Position numbers and translations under genes: made by a program. DNA of 64,000 nucleotides from Argentina anserina (taxonomy: Eukaryota; Streptophyta; Magnoliopsida; Rosales; Rosaceae), in the NCBI RefSeq assembly GCF_933775445.1, contig NC_065878.1:828001-892000 (forward strand), written 5' to 3'. A model generated the notes under the pieces. It saw only the letters and a list, made by a program, of their open reading frames with translations. It was not told the DNA's origin and did no database searches. This document shows positions 33,349 to 46,793 of the stretch, piece by piece (the stretch's first letter is position 1; each line of letters begins with the position of its first letter).

Positions 33349-33929
33349 TTGGAAGATCTTGAGAATATCAGACTTGAGTTGCACGATGAATGCTCAATGT
33401 TAGTTGAAATCCAACAAAATGGAGTACATTATTTTTGTATATGGTCGAGGACATTGTTACAAGGAAGGTCCAGAGCGGTGATGGAAGAGGTTCACTAATC
33501 ACAAATTTTTTTTCCGGTTTATTCTTTGATATGGGAAAAAAGGAGGTCTGGTAGTTCTCCCTGGCATGGGAGAGAATGAGGGAATTATTTTGGATGGAGA
33601 GGCCAAGTCCTTGGATGTTTCTGCCGGAGATTTACTGTTCATGACAAATTTGTATAGGGTGGGCGGGAGGCGCTAGATGTCTTTTTATTGGATGAATAAT
33701 AATATCTTTTAGTTTGTTTTGTAACTTTTGTTTTCGTATTGATAAAAAGAAGAAAAAGAAAAAAAAAAGGGGGAAAAAATAAAGATAAGTTGCACAGGGC
33801 GTCAACAGACTTGAATGGTAACTGATTTATAGATGTCCTTCATGAAAATTTATGCAGCTAAGAAAGTGAGCAAACTCTTGAAGAGTAACCACTGAAGCTT
33901 ACAAAATATTTGTGCAAAATCATGTTTGT
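33349..33929 (+). other. 3'UTR and downstream of the RNA-binding protein gene
   Basis: No further coding signal. AATAATAATAT near 33,698-33,708 is the most plausible polyadenylation region, followed by an A-rich stretch at about 33745-33782. Confidence 0.5.
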
Positions 33930-36310
33930 GTTTGAGAAGTCTGTACACAGACCAAATGTAATCGTTTGGATTAAACGACAGCCGGGGAAAAATGAGATGA
34001 TTTCTTCACTCACATCTGCCTCATACCTAAGGTACGGATTCCGGAAAACATGGCTGATCTGTGTTACCTACAAATTTTGCTCTAAGGTTATAGCTAACCG
34101 ACTGAATGATTCTTCCTACCATTATATCTCCTTTCCAGAGTGCGTTTGTCCATGGACGATTAATCATTGATAATATATTGGTAGCGAACGAAGTTGCACA
34201 TTATGTTCATAATAAAAGAGAAGGGCAAGATTGTTTCATGGCCTTGAAGCTGGATCTTAGTAAAGCATTTGATAGGATGGAATGGAGTTTTCTCAAGAAG
34301 GTTTTGGTAAGATTCGGATTTGAACAGTATTGGGTTGATGTAATAATGCATTGTGTGAAATTTGTGCGCTATTCCTTCTTAGTTCGAAGGAAACCTAGGG
34401 GCCTGGTTATTCCTTCCCAAGGCTTGAGACATGGTGATCCCTTATCACCATATTTGTTTCTTTTGGGAGCTGAAGGCTTTTCAGCACCTTTGCAACAGAA
34501 GCATGCTACGGGCTTGCTGCCAGGCATTTCAATTTGTAGGAATGCTCCTTCAGTGAATCATTTGTTATTTGCAGATGATAACATGCTCTATGCAAAAGCT
34601 AATGCGGAGGATTGCTTTCAAATAAAAAGTGTTAATGAGATATATGGAAGAGCTAGGTCAAGTTGTGAATTTCAACAAGAGTTCTATTGTTTTCAGTAAA
34701 ATGTTTCTATTGATGAGGAAGCAGAGGTAGCTAATCTTCTAGGAGTGGAAATTGTTGAGTCCCATGAGCAGTATTTAGGGCTCCTAACTTATGTCGGGTG
34801 CAAGAAGATTGCTACTTTTCAATATATAAAGGAGTGTTTGGCAGAAAAGTCGAAGAGTTGGTAGGGTAAGCTGTTGAGTGGGGCGGGAAAAGATATCATG
34901 ATTCGAGTGGATGCTCAAGCACTATTGACCAATGCTATGAGTGTTTTTCAACTTACGAAATGTTTTTGTGAGGACATTGAATAGATGTGTGCTAGGTTCT
35001 GGTGGGGAAGCATTGATGATAAGCGTAAGATTCATTGGAAGAGCTGGGATTTTCTTTGTCACCTAAAGAAAAAAGGGGGTTTAGGATTCCAGAGTTTATC
35101 TAAGTTTAATATGTCTATGCTAGCTAAGCAGTAAGCAAGCATGGAGAGTGATTGATAATCCGGATTCTTTGAAGGCATAGCTTTGTACTGCTAAAAATCA
35201 TTCTTCGCCCTCAATTTCGTGGCACAGTATTTTTGCTACTAGAGATTTATTAAAGGAGGGATCAAGATGGTAGATTGGAGATGGTAATAAGGTTTTTGTT
35301 TGGTCAGATGATTGGATTCCATGTTCAGTGCATTATCGACCTCAGCCCATTGTTAGTAACCCTGATTTATTAGCACGGGGTTAATGATCTTATAGTGACA
35401 CCGAGGCAATGGGACGAGAACAAAGTCCGTACAACCTTCGCACCTGGTGATACTGAGACAGTTCTTTCTATCCCTTTGAGTGTTAGAAATTCTGCAGATA
35501 GAAGAGCATGACATCTAGAGAAGAAAGGTATGTTTACTGTTAAATCTGCTTATTGTTTGGCTTTCTCAAAAGTTGCTACTACTCTTCCTCCTTTTGTTGA
35601 TTCTAATTAAAGAGCGTGGAAGAAAATTTGGCATGCCAACATTCCTAGCACAGCAAAGGTTACAACCTGGAAAATAGGTAACAACATTCTACCTACTTTG
35701 GATAGATTGGCTTGAAGACATCTCCCATTGGATTCACAAATTTGTGCTCTTTGCAATGTGGGGAATGTGTTGAATTTGCATTTGATGCTACTTTTGTTAA
35801 TCATTCCAAGAAGGGTGGCCTTGGATTTCTAGTTAGAGATTCTGCAGGTAGCTTCTTGTTTGTCTATGGGAGACCTTTAGGCTTTATCTCATTTGCTCTC
35901 AACTAAACATGCCGAAGTGCTAGTGTGTAAGGCTGCGTTGGAGTACATTGCTACAAATTCCCTTCGTCCAACTATTGTTTAGACTGATTGTCTCCTTTTG
36001 CAACAACAACTCTGCCAAAGAGATTTGATAAATACATTCGAGTTGGGGAGAATAAATCCTCATAAATATATGAAGACCTGAAGTTTGCTCTAAAGTCATT
36101 CCACTAGCTGCGCTTAGTCCATGTTAAACGTGATGCTAATAAGGCTGCACATGCAATAGCCTCCTTCGCTTCTACTAGCAATATGGAAGTCTCCTGGTCT
36201 AGTGTACCTATTTCCTTCAAGTTGTTTTTGATTCAGATCTATGTACTACTTAGTTCTTATCTTTATTAATACTAGAAACAAAACAGTGTGTGTAATTAAG
36301 CTTTTAAAAA
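33930..36310 (+). mobile_element. 5'-truncated LINE with RT palm and RNase H remnants
   Basis: Begins inside the reverse transcriptase (FCSKVIANRL near 34078), then in another frame PFQSAFVHGRLIIDNILVANE, MALKLDLSKAFDRMEWSFL, QGLRHGDPLSPYLFLL and the catalytic LLFADDNMLYAKAN (34570-34600). A zinc-finger-RVT-type linker (35000-35700) and an RNase H-like region (FAFDATFVNHSKKGGLGFLVRDSAG, 35775-35850) follow, with an A-run at 36305-36313. Frames change repeatedly and stops are frequent, so it is dead. The endonuclease and ORF1 are absent. No target duplication was identified. The family differs from the LINE at 22415-26994. Confidence 0.87.
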
Positions 36311-36586
36311 AAAATTATTAGAGAAAGAACATGGTTGTTAAAAGAAAAGAGAAAAATTTCGGTCCTATGGGAGGACCATGTCAACATGCCCAATGGTCCT
36401 CTCTCTCACCAATTAAAAGTCGATAGCTGGTATTTTTAAAAGTAGCTCCTATTGAGAAACTTTTCCCTGTTAAACCACCTAATTTTAGTTATCTCTTTCT
36501 TTGTCCTCTTTGCCGGTGGCCAGAGGTGAGCTTGTATGGCGGCAAAGAGTGGTTGTGGTTATCTCTTTCTTGAAGAACATAAATAC

Positions 36587-37058
36587 TGAAGAATTGAATG
36601 TATTGCAGATGTCTACATGGTGTTATGCAAGGGTCTGCAGGGTGTTATGCAGGACTGGTAGTGCCCCTGTAGCGTGATTGTCGTTTTTCCCAATTGATGT
36701 CGTCCTCAGTAATACGGAAGGTGGTCGTATGCTCCTTTGTGTGTCATCTGCATTTGATTCAGAGCATTTTAATGCAGAAGCATGGCCTATTTGACTTTTC
36801 CTCCTTGATATTAGTTTGTTGGTTTTACAAACTGATCTTTTTTTTTAGGCTCGATACATACTTAGATTGTATAGCTAGTATTGTGATTAGTCATTACAGA
36901 TCTAGTTGTAGTGTGTAATAGGTTGTAGTTCGTAGGTTTGCTTTTTCTTCATTTTTATGCTATTTAGGCATGCCTCTGCCTTGTAACATTCATTCAAGAG
37001 AAATAGATTGAATTCAATCCCTCAAACTCTTTCTCTCATCTCAGTCATTATTTCTTCA
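36587..37058 (+). repeat. 5' LTR of the Copia element
   Basis: 472 bp; aligns to 41895-42379 with many substitutions and small indels, indicating an old insertion. Ends CTTCA just before the primer site. Confidence 0.92.
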
Positions 37059-37159
37059 TAGTATCAAAGCAGTGATCCTCATAGGACATGCTTATGTTCT
37101 TCATTCTCATAGTTTCATCTCCATCTTGTTATTTCCTTCATTATGGTCGGAGGCAACAG

Positions 37160-40100
37160 AGACAAAGAAGGTTATTCTTCATGTTGTTAACACCAACACC
37201 TCTACTCGTCTCCTATCCTCATTGCTCAATGAGTTCAACTACATTTCATGGTCAAATGCCACGATCCTTGCTATTGGTGGCATAAACAAGCTTGGATTCA
37301 TCAATGGGAAGAACAAGATGTCTTCATCCTCCTCTCCAGATTTTGATGCTTGGCTACCTCAAGATCAGCTAATAAGGGCATGGATCATCAATTCCATGGA
37401 ACCAAGGCTTCATCAGATTTTTCAGTACTATGATTCCGCTGCAAAGATGTGGACTGCAATCAAGGAATTCTATGGAGATCTCAACAACTTTGCACATTTT
37501 GATGTCTTCTGAGCTTCTTTCTCTTAACTCAGTCAGTGTTACTATTTAGAGAGAAGAAACCAGAAAAAAGGTTATGAATGTAGATGTAGCTATTGTTGAG
37601 ACTCAAGTTACTGTGGGTAGAGCGTTTGCTAGTAGCAAGCCATATAGAGGCAAAAGGCTGGATTTGGAGTGCACTCATTGAAAAAAATTAGCTGTGCTGA
37701 CATTGGTCATCTCAAAGAAACATGTCGGATTCTGATCCAGAGCTCAAGAACAAATTCAACGAGGAGAAATGCAAGAAACCAGTCTAAGGGCAAATCAAGC
37801 TAGCAGCAGCAACTCTGGCAACAACATTGATGGATTTTATTTCCAATCATATCAATTTTATCAATGAGTTTGCCACATTTATTCAACAGAGACAAGACAA
37901 GACTCAAGATGATAATGCTACTGCTATGCTTGGTCAATTTGCTGGTTTCCTTGCAGAGTAAAACCTTACTGGTCCTACAGATATACTAGGTATCATAAAA
38001 GCCATTTCAACAACATTAAGCCTTAGCAAAACACATGATTTGTGGATAGTAGATTTAGGTGCTTCTGATCACATGTCTAATGATGCATCTCACTTGCTTG
38101 ATTTTCAATCCTTTCATAAACCTTCACATCTTTCTGTGGCAAATGGTCACAAAGTTCCAATTCTTAGCCAAGGAAAATTAAAACTCTACTATGCTCATAC
38201 TCAATCCAACATCATGTTTGTTCATTCCTTCCCTTTCAAGCTTCTTTCTTTTGGTAAATTAACTCACAAACTAAACTGTCTGATTACTTTCTCTACCTGC
38301 AATGTTGTTTTACAAGATCAAGTCATAAAGAGCATGATTGGTGAAGGGTTCTTCCTCAATAATCTCTATTACATTTATGTTTCTCCAAGTATCACAAAGA
38401 GCCTTATTGCAGAAGCAAAATCTCATGTTTTTCATCAACAATTTACAATTGTGGCACATGCGCCTAGCTCACCCATCCACCAATGTTCTGTCTTTTTTGT
38501 TTCCTTGTCAATATAAAAGCCTTTTTAAATGTGAAACTTGTGACAAGTCAGGCTAAGTCTACCAGACTTTCTTTTCCTATCTCAATGTTTAGAGCTTTTC
38601 GTAGCTTTGAGTTAATTCATTCATATGTATGAGGGCTTGCTCGAATTGTATCTGTTGATGGTTATAAATATTATGTCACATTTATTGATGACTTCTCTAG
38701 TACCACTTTTGTTTACCATATGAAATCAAAAAGTGAAGTATCAAAGAGCTTTCAAGATTTTCATAACCTAGTGAAGAATCATTTTTCATCTAGCATTTGC
38801 ACATTGAGATCAGACAATGGCACAAAATATACTTCAAAGATTATGCATAATTATCTCAGTGAGCATGATATTTTTCACCAAACAAGATGTGTAGGTACAC
38901 CATAACAAAATGGTGTATCTGAATGAAAGATTCGTGATCTTCTTGAAAAAACCAGATCCATTATGCTGCAAGCAAATGTACCAAAAAGCTTTTGGTCTTA
39001 TGCAATTCAATGTGCAGCTTATATAATCAACATATTACCAAGCAGTGTGTTGAATTTTAAATCACAATTTCATGTGCTGAAGGGAAGAGAAATTGATATT
39101 ATCCATCTTCATGTGTTTGGTTGCATCTGTTATGTTCACATTCAGTCTAACCATATAGACAATTTTGATCCTAGAGCTGCAAAGTGTTTGTTTATGGGAT
39201 ATTCTTCTTCACATAAGGGCTACAAATGCTATGATCCGGTCAGTAAAAAGTTGTATGTTTCCAGGGATGTGCGATTTGAAGAAGCAAACTCCTTTTTTCA
39301 TATACATGAAAATGATCTTCAGGGGGAGCTGCAAGATGAGTTGTTTGATGTCACTCCAGTTGTTGAAATTGATTCTTTTGTTTTAACAGTAACCATGATA
39401 TGCCTGGTGCATAATTAATCAGGACACCCATGATCCTGCTATTAGAGAAGAAGAAGACATAAGAGATGATGTTGATGCAAATGAGGTCATAGATAATGAT
39501 TAGACAGAACTACCAACTGCACCAAGAAGATATCCTAGTCGGACTAGAAAATCTAATATGTGACTGGAAGGTTTTGAGACATACAAGCCTAAGCATCCTC
39601 TCGACAACATTGCCACCTTAAATCAGGTTTCTCTGTCTCATAGTGCTTTTCTTAATAATTTGTGTGTTGCTACTGAACCAAAGAATTGTGAGGAAGCAAA
39701 TCAGTCTCCCATTTGGAGAAAGGCTATGGTAAATGAATCAAAAGTTCTGCATGATAATCACACTTGGAGCATTGTTCATCTTCCAAAAGGACATAAAGTT
39801 GTTGGTGTAAGATGGATATATAAGACTAAATTCCATTCTGATGAAACTATAGAGTGACACAAAGCAAGATTGGTAGCTCGAGGGTTTACTCAAACATTTG
39901 GAGTAGACTATAGGGAGACATTTGCTCTGATTGCCAAGATGAACATAGTTTGTGTGCTTCTATCTGTTGCAGTGAATTATGGATGGAAGTTATTTCAAAT
40001 AGAGGTTAAAAATGCATTTCTACATGGAGACTTGAAAGAAGATGTGTACATGCGTCTACCTGTAGGCCATGAACAAGAAAATGAAACCAGTATGGTTTGC

Positions 40101-41840
40101 CAGTTACACAAAGCCATATGGCTTGAAACAATCTCCAAGGACATGGTACTCAAAGTTGAGTTATGTTCTCTTTGCTTCAGGATTCAAAAGGAGTAATGGT
40201 GATTCATCCATGTTTGTTAGTACTAGAAAAATGGGAAGATTGGTGGTTTTGGTATGTGTTGATGATCTAATTATCATCGGTGATAGTGATACATAAATTC
40301 AAGCTTTGAAGACTTCTCTTCATTCAACTTTTGCAATTAAAGACTTAGGTCGATCAGTTGCGCTACTTCTTTGGCATTGAGATGGATCAAGCTCCTGATT
40401 ACTTGTTTTTAAATAAGTGGAAGTACATATATGATTTTCTTGAAGAAGTTAGTATGCAAGACACAAAAACTGCACGCTCACCTCTTCCAAGCAATTTTGA
40501 TCTTGGTACTGTAAGTGAGGTTCTTACTAATATTTCTTATTATCAAAGACTTGTACGCAAGTTGAACTATCTTACCATAACTCGTACGGATATTAGATAT
40601 GTTGTTAGCATGGTTAGTCAGTTCATGCATGCTCCTCACTCATATCACCTTTAACTTGTAAAATGAATTCTTAGATATCTTAAATGTACTGCACCAAAGG
40701 TATTATCATGAAGAAGCATGAAAATTTCACATTTGAGGGATATATTGACTCATATTGGGCAGGAAATGTCATTGATCAAAAATAGAGGTGGCAAACGGGC
40801 CGGACCGATCTATTTTAAGCGGGCCAAAACTGTGTCCGTGTCGTGCTTGGGTTGACCAATTTATTTTTCGGGCTGGGCTTGGGCCGTCCAATTTGCTTAA
40901 ATATTAAACCCGATCCGGCCCACGGCCCAAGCCCATGTTCAGTCGGGCTTGGGCCCGTGCCGAGACAAGAAGCGGGCCGACCCGGCCCATTAGCATTATA
41001 AGATACAATTAACATAAAAAAATTTGTGTAATTAGAATATTTTTTTATAGAACTATTTAGAATAGTAAAATAATAAAATACTACAACATATTTGATAATC
41101 TTATTTTTATAAAACGTTATATATGCCAAAACTATGATTTTTTATCATTACTTTGATGGTATTTGTGACATAATGTAATTAAAAAATGAAATAATCAAGA
41201 GATTTATATTTAAAAAGTCTAATATTTAATTATCATTATTATAATTGTTTTAATAATGTTATAAATAATATAAAATTATGTGTTTAATGGGCCGACCTAT
41301 GAATTTATCGTGCTCGGACTGGCCCATGGGCTAAAATATCTAGGTCCAGTCAGGCCCATTATAATAACGGGCTCGGGCTAGGCCAGGTAGATTTTTGATG
41401 GGCCAGGCCTGTGCCGGGCTCGGGCTTTTCGGCCCACTTGCCACCTCTAATGAAAATTCAACTACTTGTTTTTGCACATTTGTCGGAGGTAATCTTGTAA
41501 CTTGGAAAAGTAAAAAACAATTTGTTATTGCTTGTTCTATTGCTGAGGCTGAATATAGGGCAATAACATCCATTGCTTGTGAATTGATTTTGTTGAAGAT
41601 ATTGCTCAATGATCTTGGTATTGTGTGCTCTTCTCCAATTACCTTGCATTGTGATAATCAAGCAGCCATGCATATTGTTGCAAATCTAGTTTTTCATGAG
41701 AACAAAGCATATAGAGGTTAATTGTCATTTCATTTGCAATCAAGTTCAACAAAAGATCATATCTACTGCTTATGTTAAGTCAAGTGAACATCTAGTAGAT
41801 ATTTTTACAATAATCTTACATTCAACTCAGTTTGATCATC
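37160..41840 (+). pseudogene. Copia gag-pol remnant
   Basis: Gag (UBN2-type) at about 37190-37512 (NEFNYISWSNATILAIGG, FDAWLPQDQLIRAWIINSM). Protease near 38043 as WIVDLGASDHMS, where the catalytic DSGAS serine is leucine. GAG-pre-integrase near 38450-38555. Integrase core about 38660-39300 (LRSDNGTKYTS, QNGVSE, PKSFWSYA). RT about 39690-40290 (WIYKTKF, LVARGFTQTFGVDYRETF, FQIEVKNAFLHGDLKEDVYM, VDDLII). RNase H about 40730-41840 (GYIDSYWAG, then after the MITE TTCFCTFVGGNLVTWKSKKQ, HCDNQAA). In-frame stops and frameshifts occur throughout, so it is non-functional. Confidence 0.92.
40783..41449. mobile_element. hAT-type MITE (667 bp) inside the Copia RNase H domain
   Basis: Ends TAGAGGTGGCAAACGGGCC (left) and TAGAGGTGGCAAGTGGGCC (right, reverse strand), an inverted repeat of about 19 bp with two mismatches. 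Flanks ATCAAAAA (40775-40782) and ATGAAAAT (41450-41457) match at 6 of 8. Removing it rejoins the RNase H reading ...VIDQK with TTCFCTFVGGN. It is a sister of the MITE at 11662-12294. Confidence 0.9.
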
Positions 41841-41894
41841 TTTTGTTCAAACTTAGTTCAAGGAGTTCCCTCGACCCCGCTTGAGGGGGAGTAT

Positions 41895-42379
41895 TGGAGA
41901 ATTTAATGTATAGCATATGTCTCTAGGTTGTTATGCAAGGGTCTGTAGGGTGTTATGCAGGGGTTCTGCAAGACTGTAGTGCCCCTGTAGCGTGGTTGTC
42001 TTTTTCCCCAATTGATGTCGTCCTCAGTTATACGGAAGGTGGTCTCATGCTCCTATGTGTGTCGCCTGCATTTGATTTAGAGCATTCAATGCAGAAGTAT
42101 AGGTTGTTTGGCTTTTCCTCCTTGATATCAGTTTGTTACTTTCACAAACTGATATTTTTTCTTTTTTTTTATTCAGGCTCAATACATACTTAGATTGTAT
42201 AACTAGTATTGTGATTAGTCTTTATAGATCTAATTGTAGTGTGTAATAGGTGTAGTTTGTAGGTTTGCTTTTTTCCTTCTTTTTCTAGGCATGCCTCTGC
42301 CTTGTAACATTCATTCAAGGGAAATAGATTGAATTCAATTCCTTAAACTCTTTCTCTCATCTCATTCATTTTTTCTTCA
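41895..42379 (+). repeat. 3' LTR of the Copia element
   Basis: 485 bp; preceded by the polypurine tract and ending TTCTTCA, matching the 5' LTR end. Confidence 0.92.
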
Positions 42380-43734
42380 ATAAAGAAGATAATTCGATTA
42401 ACACCAGTACACCACAGTTAATAAAGGGCGATATCAACAATCACAACAATGTATAATCTAAATGAATCGATACAAAGAATCTCATCATTTTAGATCGAGT
42501 GAGGGATGAAATGGTAATCCTCCATGTCTTTTTTTTTTAATTTAAAGGAGAAAGAGATTAATAGAATTGGTGTGAAATTTCGAAGGAATGTGGGATAGAA
42601 GATCTTAGGTTTGGGTTTCGATCATTTGGACAATTCCAATGGAATCACCAAACCCCAAATCAAGACACAGTAACTACTAAGCACCAAAATAGACTTGAGT
42701 ATATGGGAGGTAATCAAGAAAGACCTTACTGGAAAAATTATGTCAATTTGATGGTTGAACCTTCCAATTTGCCCAAATTGTCTTAACTTTTTTGTTCTTT
42801 GTTCACCAATAATTTATTGTAGGGATGAACATCTGGATCCAGATCCAAGTTTATTGTAATAGGCTATCGTACTTTTTTTCTTGAATTGGAAAATGGGTTG
42901 AGAACTTGAGATTAAGGAATATAGGTAAGGTGTTTTAACTAGATTATTGCTTTGCTATGACGTGTTTTAAAAATGTCAGTTGTTGATTTTTTATTTGCTC
43001 GGAGGATCACTAGACATTGTCACATGGTTCTTTTGTAGTACTGAAATGTCTCAAAAAAGTGAGTGAGAAGTTATAGAGAGATTTTAGAAAAAATAAATTA
43101 GAATTTGTTTTTACATTATATTGTTTATTACTACATTATCATTTGTTTATTAAAATCTATTTTGATATATTCTATGGTGTAAGAGTGTTCATATACTTTC
43201 ACACACTTTTGGTTGACAAAACTACTTTGGGTAATAATAGTATAGATATATCTCACCTCTTTAACCTAAAAAAATGTTTTCGGTTTTTATATAATTTTTC
43301 ACTACTTTCTTCCTAGATAAGCAGCTTCATAGCCTTTCTTTAAAAAAAAAGCAGCTTCATAGCCTCATTGTAGTGGATGACTTTCATGGCAGTACGTTGA
43401 GGTTGACCCCTCAGGGCGGTCATCGTAACTCCTCGAGTTCTTGAGTCCATTTTAGTATTGAGCCCATTTGTGTTGAAAAAATGTAAGAAAAAAACATTTA
43501 TAAAAAAAATCACACAAAAAGAAGTAGGAAAAAGAAATAATAATAAGTTGTTGAGGATGGGAATCGAACTTGGGTGGCATAAATATGTGACATATTTGTT
43601 AACCAAGCCTACTAAGAAATCCATAAAGATAAAGTGGGCATGGTAAAAAATTTATCGGAACATTTTTAGCTGGACTTAGTCCACCCACCACTCAATGTAC
43701 GTCTGCCCCTGAGTTCAATGTACGTCTGCCGTCA
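42380..43734. other. intergenic DNA between Copia and the NB-LRR pseudogene
   Basis: Mostly AT-rich without a gene. On the minus strand, 43555-43625 reads TTGGTTAACAAATATG followed by AGTTCGATTCCC, resembling A- and B-box promoter motifs of tRNA-derived sequence; it may be a SINE scrap but does not fold as a tRNA in my reading. Confidence 0.45.
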
Positions 43735-43910
43735 GAGTTGTGCTTTATGATGCGGAGGAGAAGTAACTCACAAGCCAGGTTGTTAAACTTGGCTGGATGA
43801 TCTCAAAGATTTAGCTTATGATGTTGAAGACATCTTGGATAAGTTCTCCATTGAGGTTTTACAACGCAAAGTCAGGGAGCTGCATGGAGCTACTACCATG
43901 ACTAAGGTAT

Positions 43911-45243
43911 GGAGTTTAATCCCCATGGGCGGATCCAGCCCAGGTGAATTTGAAGCCCAGGAAACAAAAATAAACTTCTATATTAAAAAAAGAGTAGGAA
44001 GTGAAACAGAGAGCACTGAACCATTTCTTAGTTTCTCACTTCTCTATTTTTCACTCTTTCTTCTCATCTTCTTGTCTACTATGCATCTTCTTCTTGTCTT
44101 CTTTAGTTGAAGCTCGTCTGCCGTCACCACTCCGGCCACTCGCCATTACCAGTTCGCCACTCCCCGTTCCGCTACGTCATTGAAGCTCTCATCTACAGGT
44201 TTAGCTCTAAGTTTTTTCTTTAAAAATTAAATCAAATTATGGATTATGGAATGATTGGAATATGAAATTGGTGGGTAGGTTAGAGAATTGGAGGTTATAC
44301 ATACTGAGTATATGAGTTTGTTAGTTAAACTATCGATTTGGAATGAGTGGAAATTTGGAATCTGAAGAATCATATATGTATTCGTCTGTGTTGAAATCTC
44401 ATACATTAGGATTAAGAGTACAACAAAAGTGTCATCTCAAGTTTTGGATAAGAAGAATGTTGTAGATTAATAGATATATAGTGTACTCTTTGTAACCGAA
44501 TAGTAAAACTAAGAGGAAATTTTATAGGGAAGATCAATATGTTAACTTCGACTATTATAGTGTTAGTGGATCTATCATTCTATCTCTGATGGAATGATTC
44601 TTAAAGGCATGGTTTATGACTGTGGAGACTAGTGCGGATTATATGTCATGGTTTTCGATTGCGCTTGCTATGCCATATTGTGGAATTTGTAGAAAGAATG
44701 ATTCATGAAGTTGCATGGTAGTTTAGAGGGGATATCATGCTCCATATTTTAGTTTCACTGCTTTTATTAGGGACCTTAGCAATCTCAATATGTCAATTCA
44801 TTTTGGATTGCCATGATTTCAGATACCAAATAACAGCTAACATGCAATGAAGAACGTTTATTGCTTTGAATCCTTCATTATTTTTAAGCACTCTTGTATT
44901 ACTTGTGATAACATTTAGGTGATTGTTTTAGGACACTGCTCATTGTGGTGTAAATTATGTTTGTAATTGTGTTCGTCTTTTCACTATATGTACGTATTTC
45001 ACTAGTTGTTTATGTAATACTATGAAAGGTATTTGGAGGTATGCATCTTATGTTAGTTTTGGTACAATATTTTTTTTTTGTGTGATTCTTAAACAAGATA
45101 ACGATGGCAGAAAATTGTTAATTTTCTAGAATATCTAACATTTAAACCTTCCTAAATCAAATTAGTCGTATATTAGAGACTGTTGAATGATAAATGTTTC
45201 TATCTGTCTAGATTAGCCCTTGTGACATTTCTGGATCGCTCAC
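43911..45243. other. unidentified segment replacing the NB-LRR P-loop region
   Basis: The 1.3 kb between the CC and RNBS-A pieces shows no NB-ARC similarity. It begins with a GGGCGGATCCAGCCCAGG patch, has a short GC-rich stretch (44107-44190), then AT-rich intron-like sequence. No LTR, TIR or target duplication could be defined. It could be a diverged transposon or a true large intron plus deletion. Confidence 0.5.
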
Positions 45244-45349
45244 TGTGTATCTGTTTGATGACTTCTATGTTGTAAGAGTGACAAAGGCAATTCTGGAATC
45301 AATTACATCGGAGCATTGCAAGTTGAAGGACCAAAATCTGCGGTTCTTT

Positions 45350-45735
45350 AAATTCATTCACTGTAGGTTCTCTTACTTGCTCTAGTAGCTGGAAAACGCC
45401 AACCGAGAGGCGCCAACGGCGGGCTCAGGAATCGACTGGTTCCGAGCGGACTCGGGGAGCTGCTGCTTGGATTATCGTAGAGTAAGAGGAGCGTTAGTAA
45501 ATGAAAGGTCGGCTGTTTCACTCTCAGCGAGTCGGGATACATTTGCGATCATCACATCAGGAACGATTTGTTTCGAGAACTAGTGCAATAAAAAAAGAAA
45601 AACAATCCACTTGCCTGGTTGGTTTAATTGATAGCTACTCTTTGGAATTGGGAGTCCTTTGGATTGCTCTTATCGGAAGGGGACATGATCAATAGAACCT
45701 GGCTGGATCCGGGCGTGCCCATTCCTAACCAGTTT
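45350..45735. other. possible organelle-DNA insertion in the NB-LRR pseudogene
   Basis: This segment interrupts NB-ARC between LKDQNL (RNBS-A side) and the VQDNLRK preceding kinase-2. Base composition and texture shift abruptly to near 48% GC without the A/T runs of its surroundings, in the style of plant mitochondrial spacer DNA (for example CTGGATCCGGGCGTGCCC near 45703-45720). It has no TIRs, LTRs or target duplication. The identification is stylistic and unverified. Confidence 0.35.
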
Positions 45736-46793
45736 CGTGAGTGAAGTCCAGGATAATCTCCGTAAGGACTAAGGAGTTGAAAAAGGGTCTTGGATGATGT
45801 TTGGAATACATGTGACTATGATATGTGGACCGAATTGCAATCCCCCTTCGGTGTTGGAGCCTTAGGAAGTAAGATACTGGTGACAACGTGCCATGAATCA
45901 GTTGCAAGAATGATGGGAGCCATACAAGTTCATAATCTGAAATGCATATATGGTGATGATTGTTGGCAGGTATTTGAACATTAACAACAGCAGACCACAG
46001 AATTTTGAATCACTCCGCGACAAGATTCTTGCGAAATGCAATGGATTGCCTTTGGCTGCAAGGACGCTTGGTGGGCTTTTACGATGCAAAGGAGTTGGTG
46101 AATGGGAAGAAATATTGGACAACAAATTATGGAGTCTGTCAGATAAGAGTGGTATTCTCCCAGTATTGAAACTGAGCTATCACTCTCTCCCTTCACTCCT
46201 AAAAAGATGCTTTGCTTATTGCTCAATACTTCCGAATGACTTTGAATTCAGTGAGAAGCAGTTGATCGAGGGTTTGATACAGCATCCAGAACAAACTAGA
46301 CAAATGGAAGATTTGGGCAGTCAGTATTTTCAGGAGCTAGTATCTAGATCATTGTTCCACAAATCGAACAAGGCCACTTCTCAGTATGTTATGCATGACC
46401 TCATTAGTGAATTTGGCAAGGTGAGCTGCAGGAGAAGTTTGTTTCAGACTGGAGGACAATGTGGATGATAGCATGCAGCATCTTAGATGTTCTCCAAAAG
46501 CTCGACATTCTTCTTATATTTCCGGTGAATTTGATGGGATCAAAAAGTTTGAAGCCTTCTCTGAAGCCAAACGTTTGCGTACGTTCCTGCCATTTACACG
46601 TTCAGAAAATCCACAGAATGACTTGACCAGTAAGGTTACACTTGATTTAGTGCCAGAACTGCAATACTTGAGAGTCCCATCTTTCAACAGCTACCAGATA
46701 AACCAGCTACCATATTCAGTATCTACAGTACCTCGATGTTTCTCACACACCAATAACAAGCTTACCGGAATCAACAAGCACACTCTGATACCA

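Larger units (their letters stand above)
36587..42379 (+). mobile_element. Ty1/Copia LTR retrotransposon, degenerate
   Basis: LTRs at 36587-37058 and 41895-42379 (TG..CA). A primer site resembling tRNA-Met (TAGTATCAAAGC, 37059-37070) and a polypurine tract (TTGAGGGGGAGTA, 41881-41893) sit at the expected places. Gag, protease, integrase, RT and RNase H occur in Copia order. A 667-bp hAT MITE interrupts RNase H. No matching 5-bp target duplication is visible. Without the MITE the element is about 5.1 kb. Confidence 0.93.

Noticed and set aside
36582..42384. Target duplication of the Copia element
   Set aside because: The 5-bp flanks AATAC and ATAAA do not match, so I do not claim one.
43555..43625. 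tRNA-like A/B-box motifs on the minus strand
   Set aside because: No convincing cloverleaf or anticodon stem; at best a SINE scrap, so not called as a tRNA.
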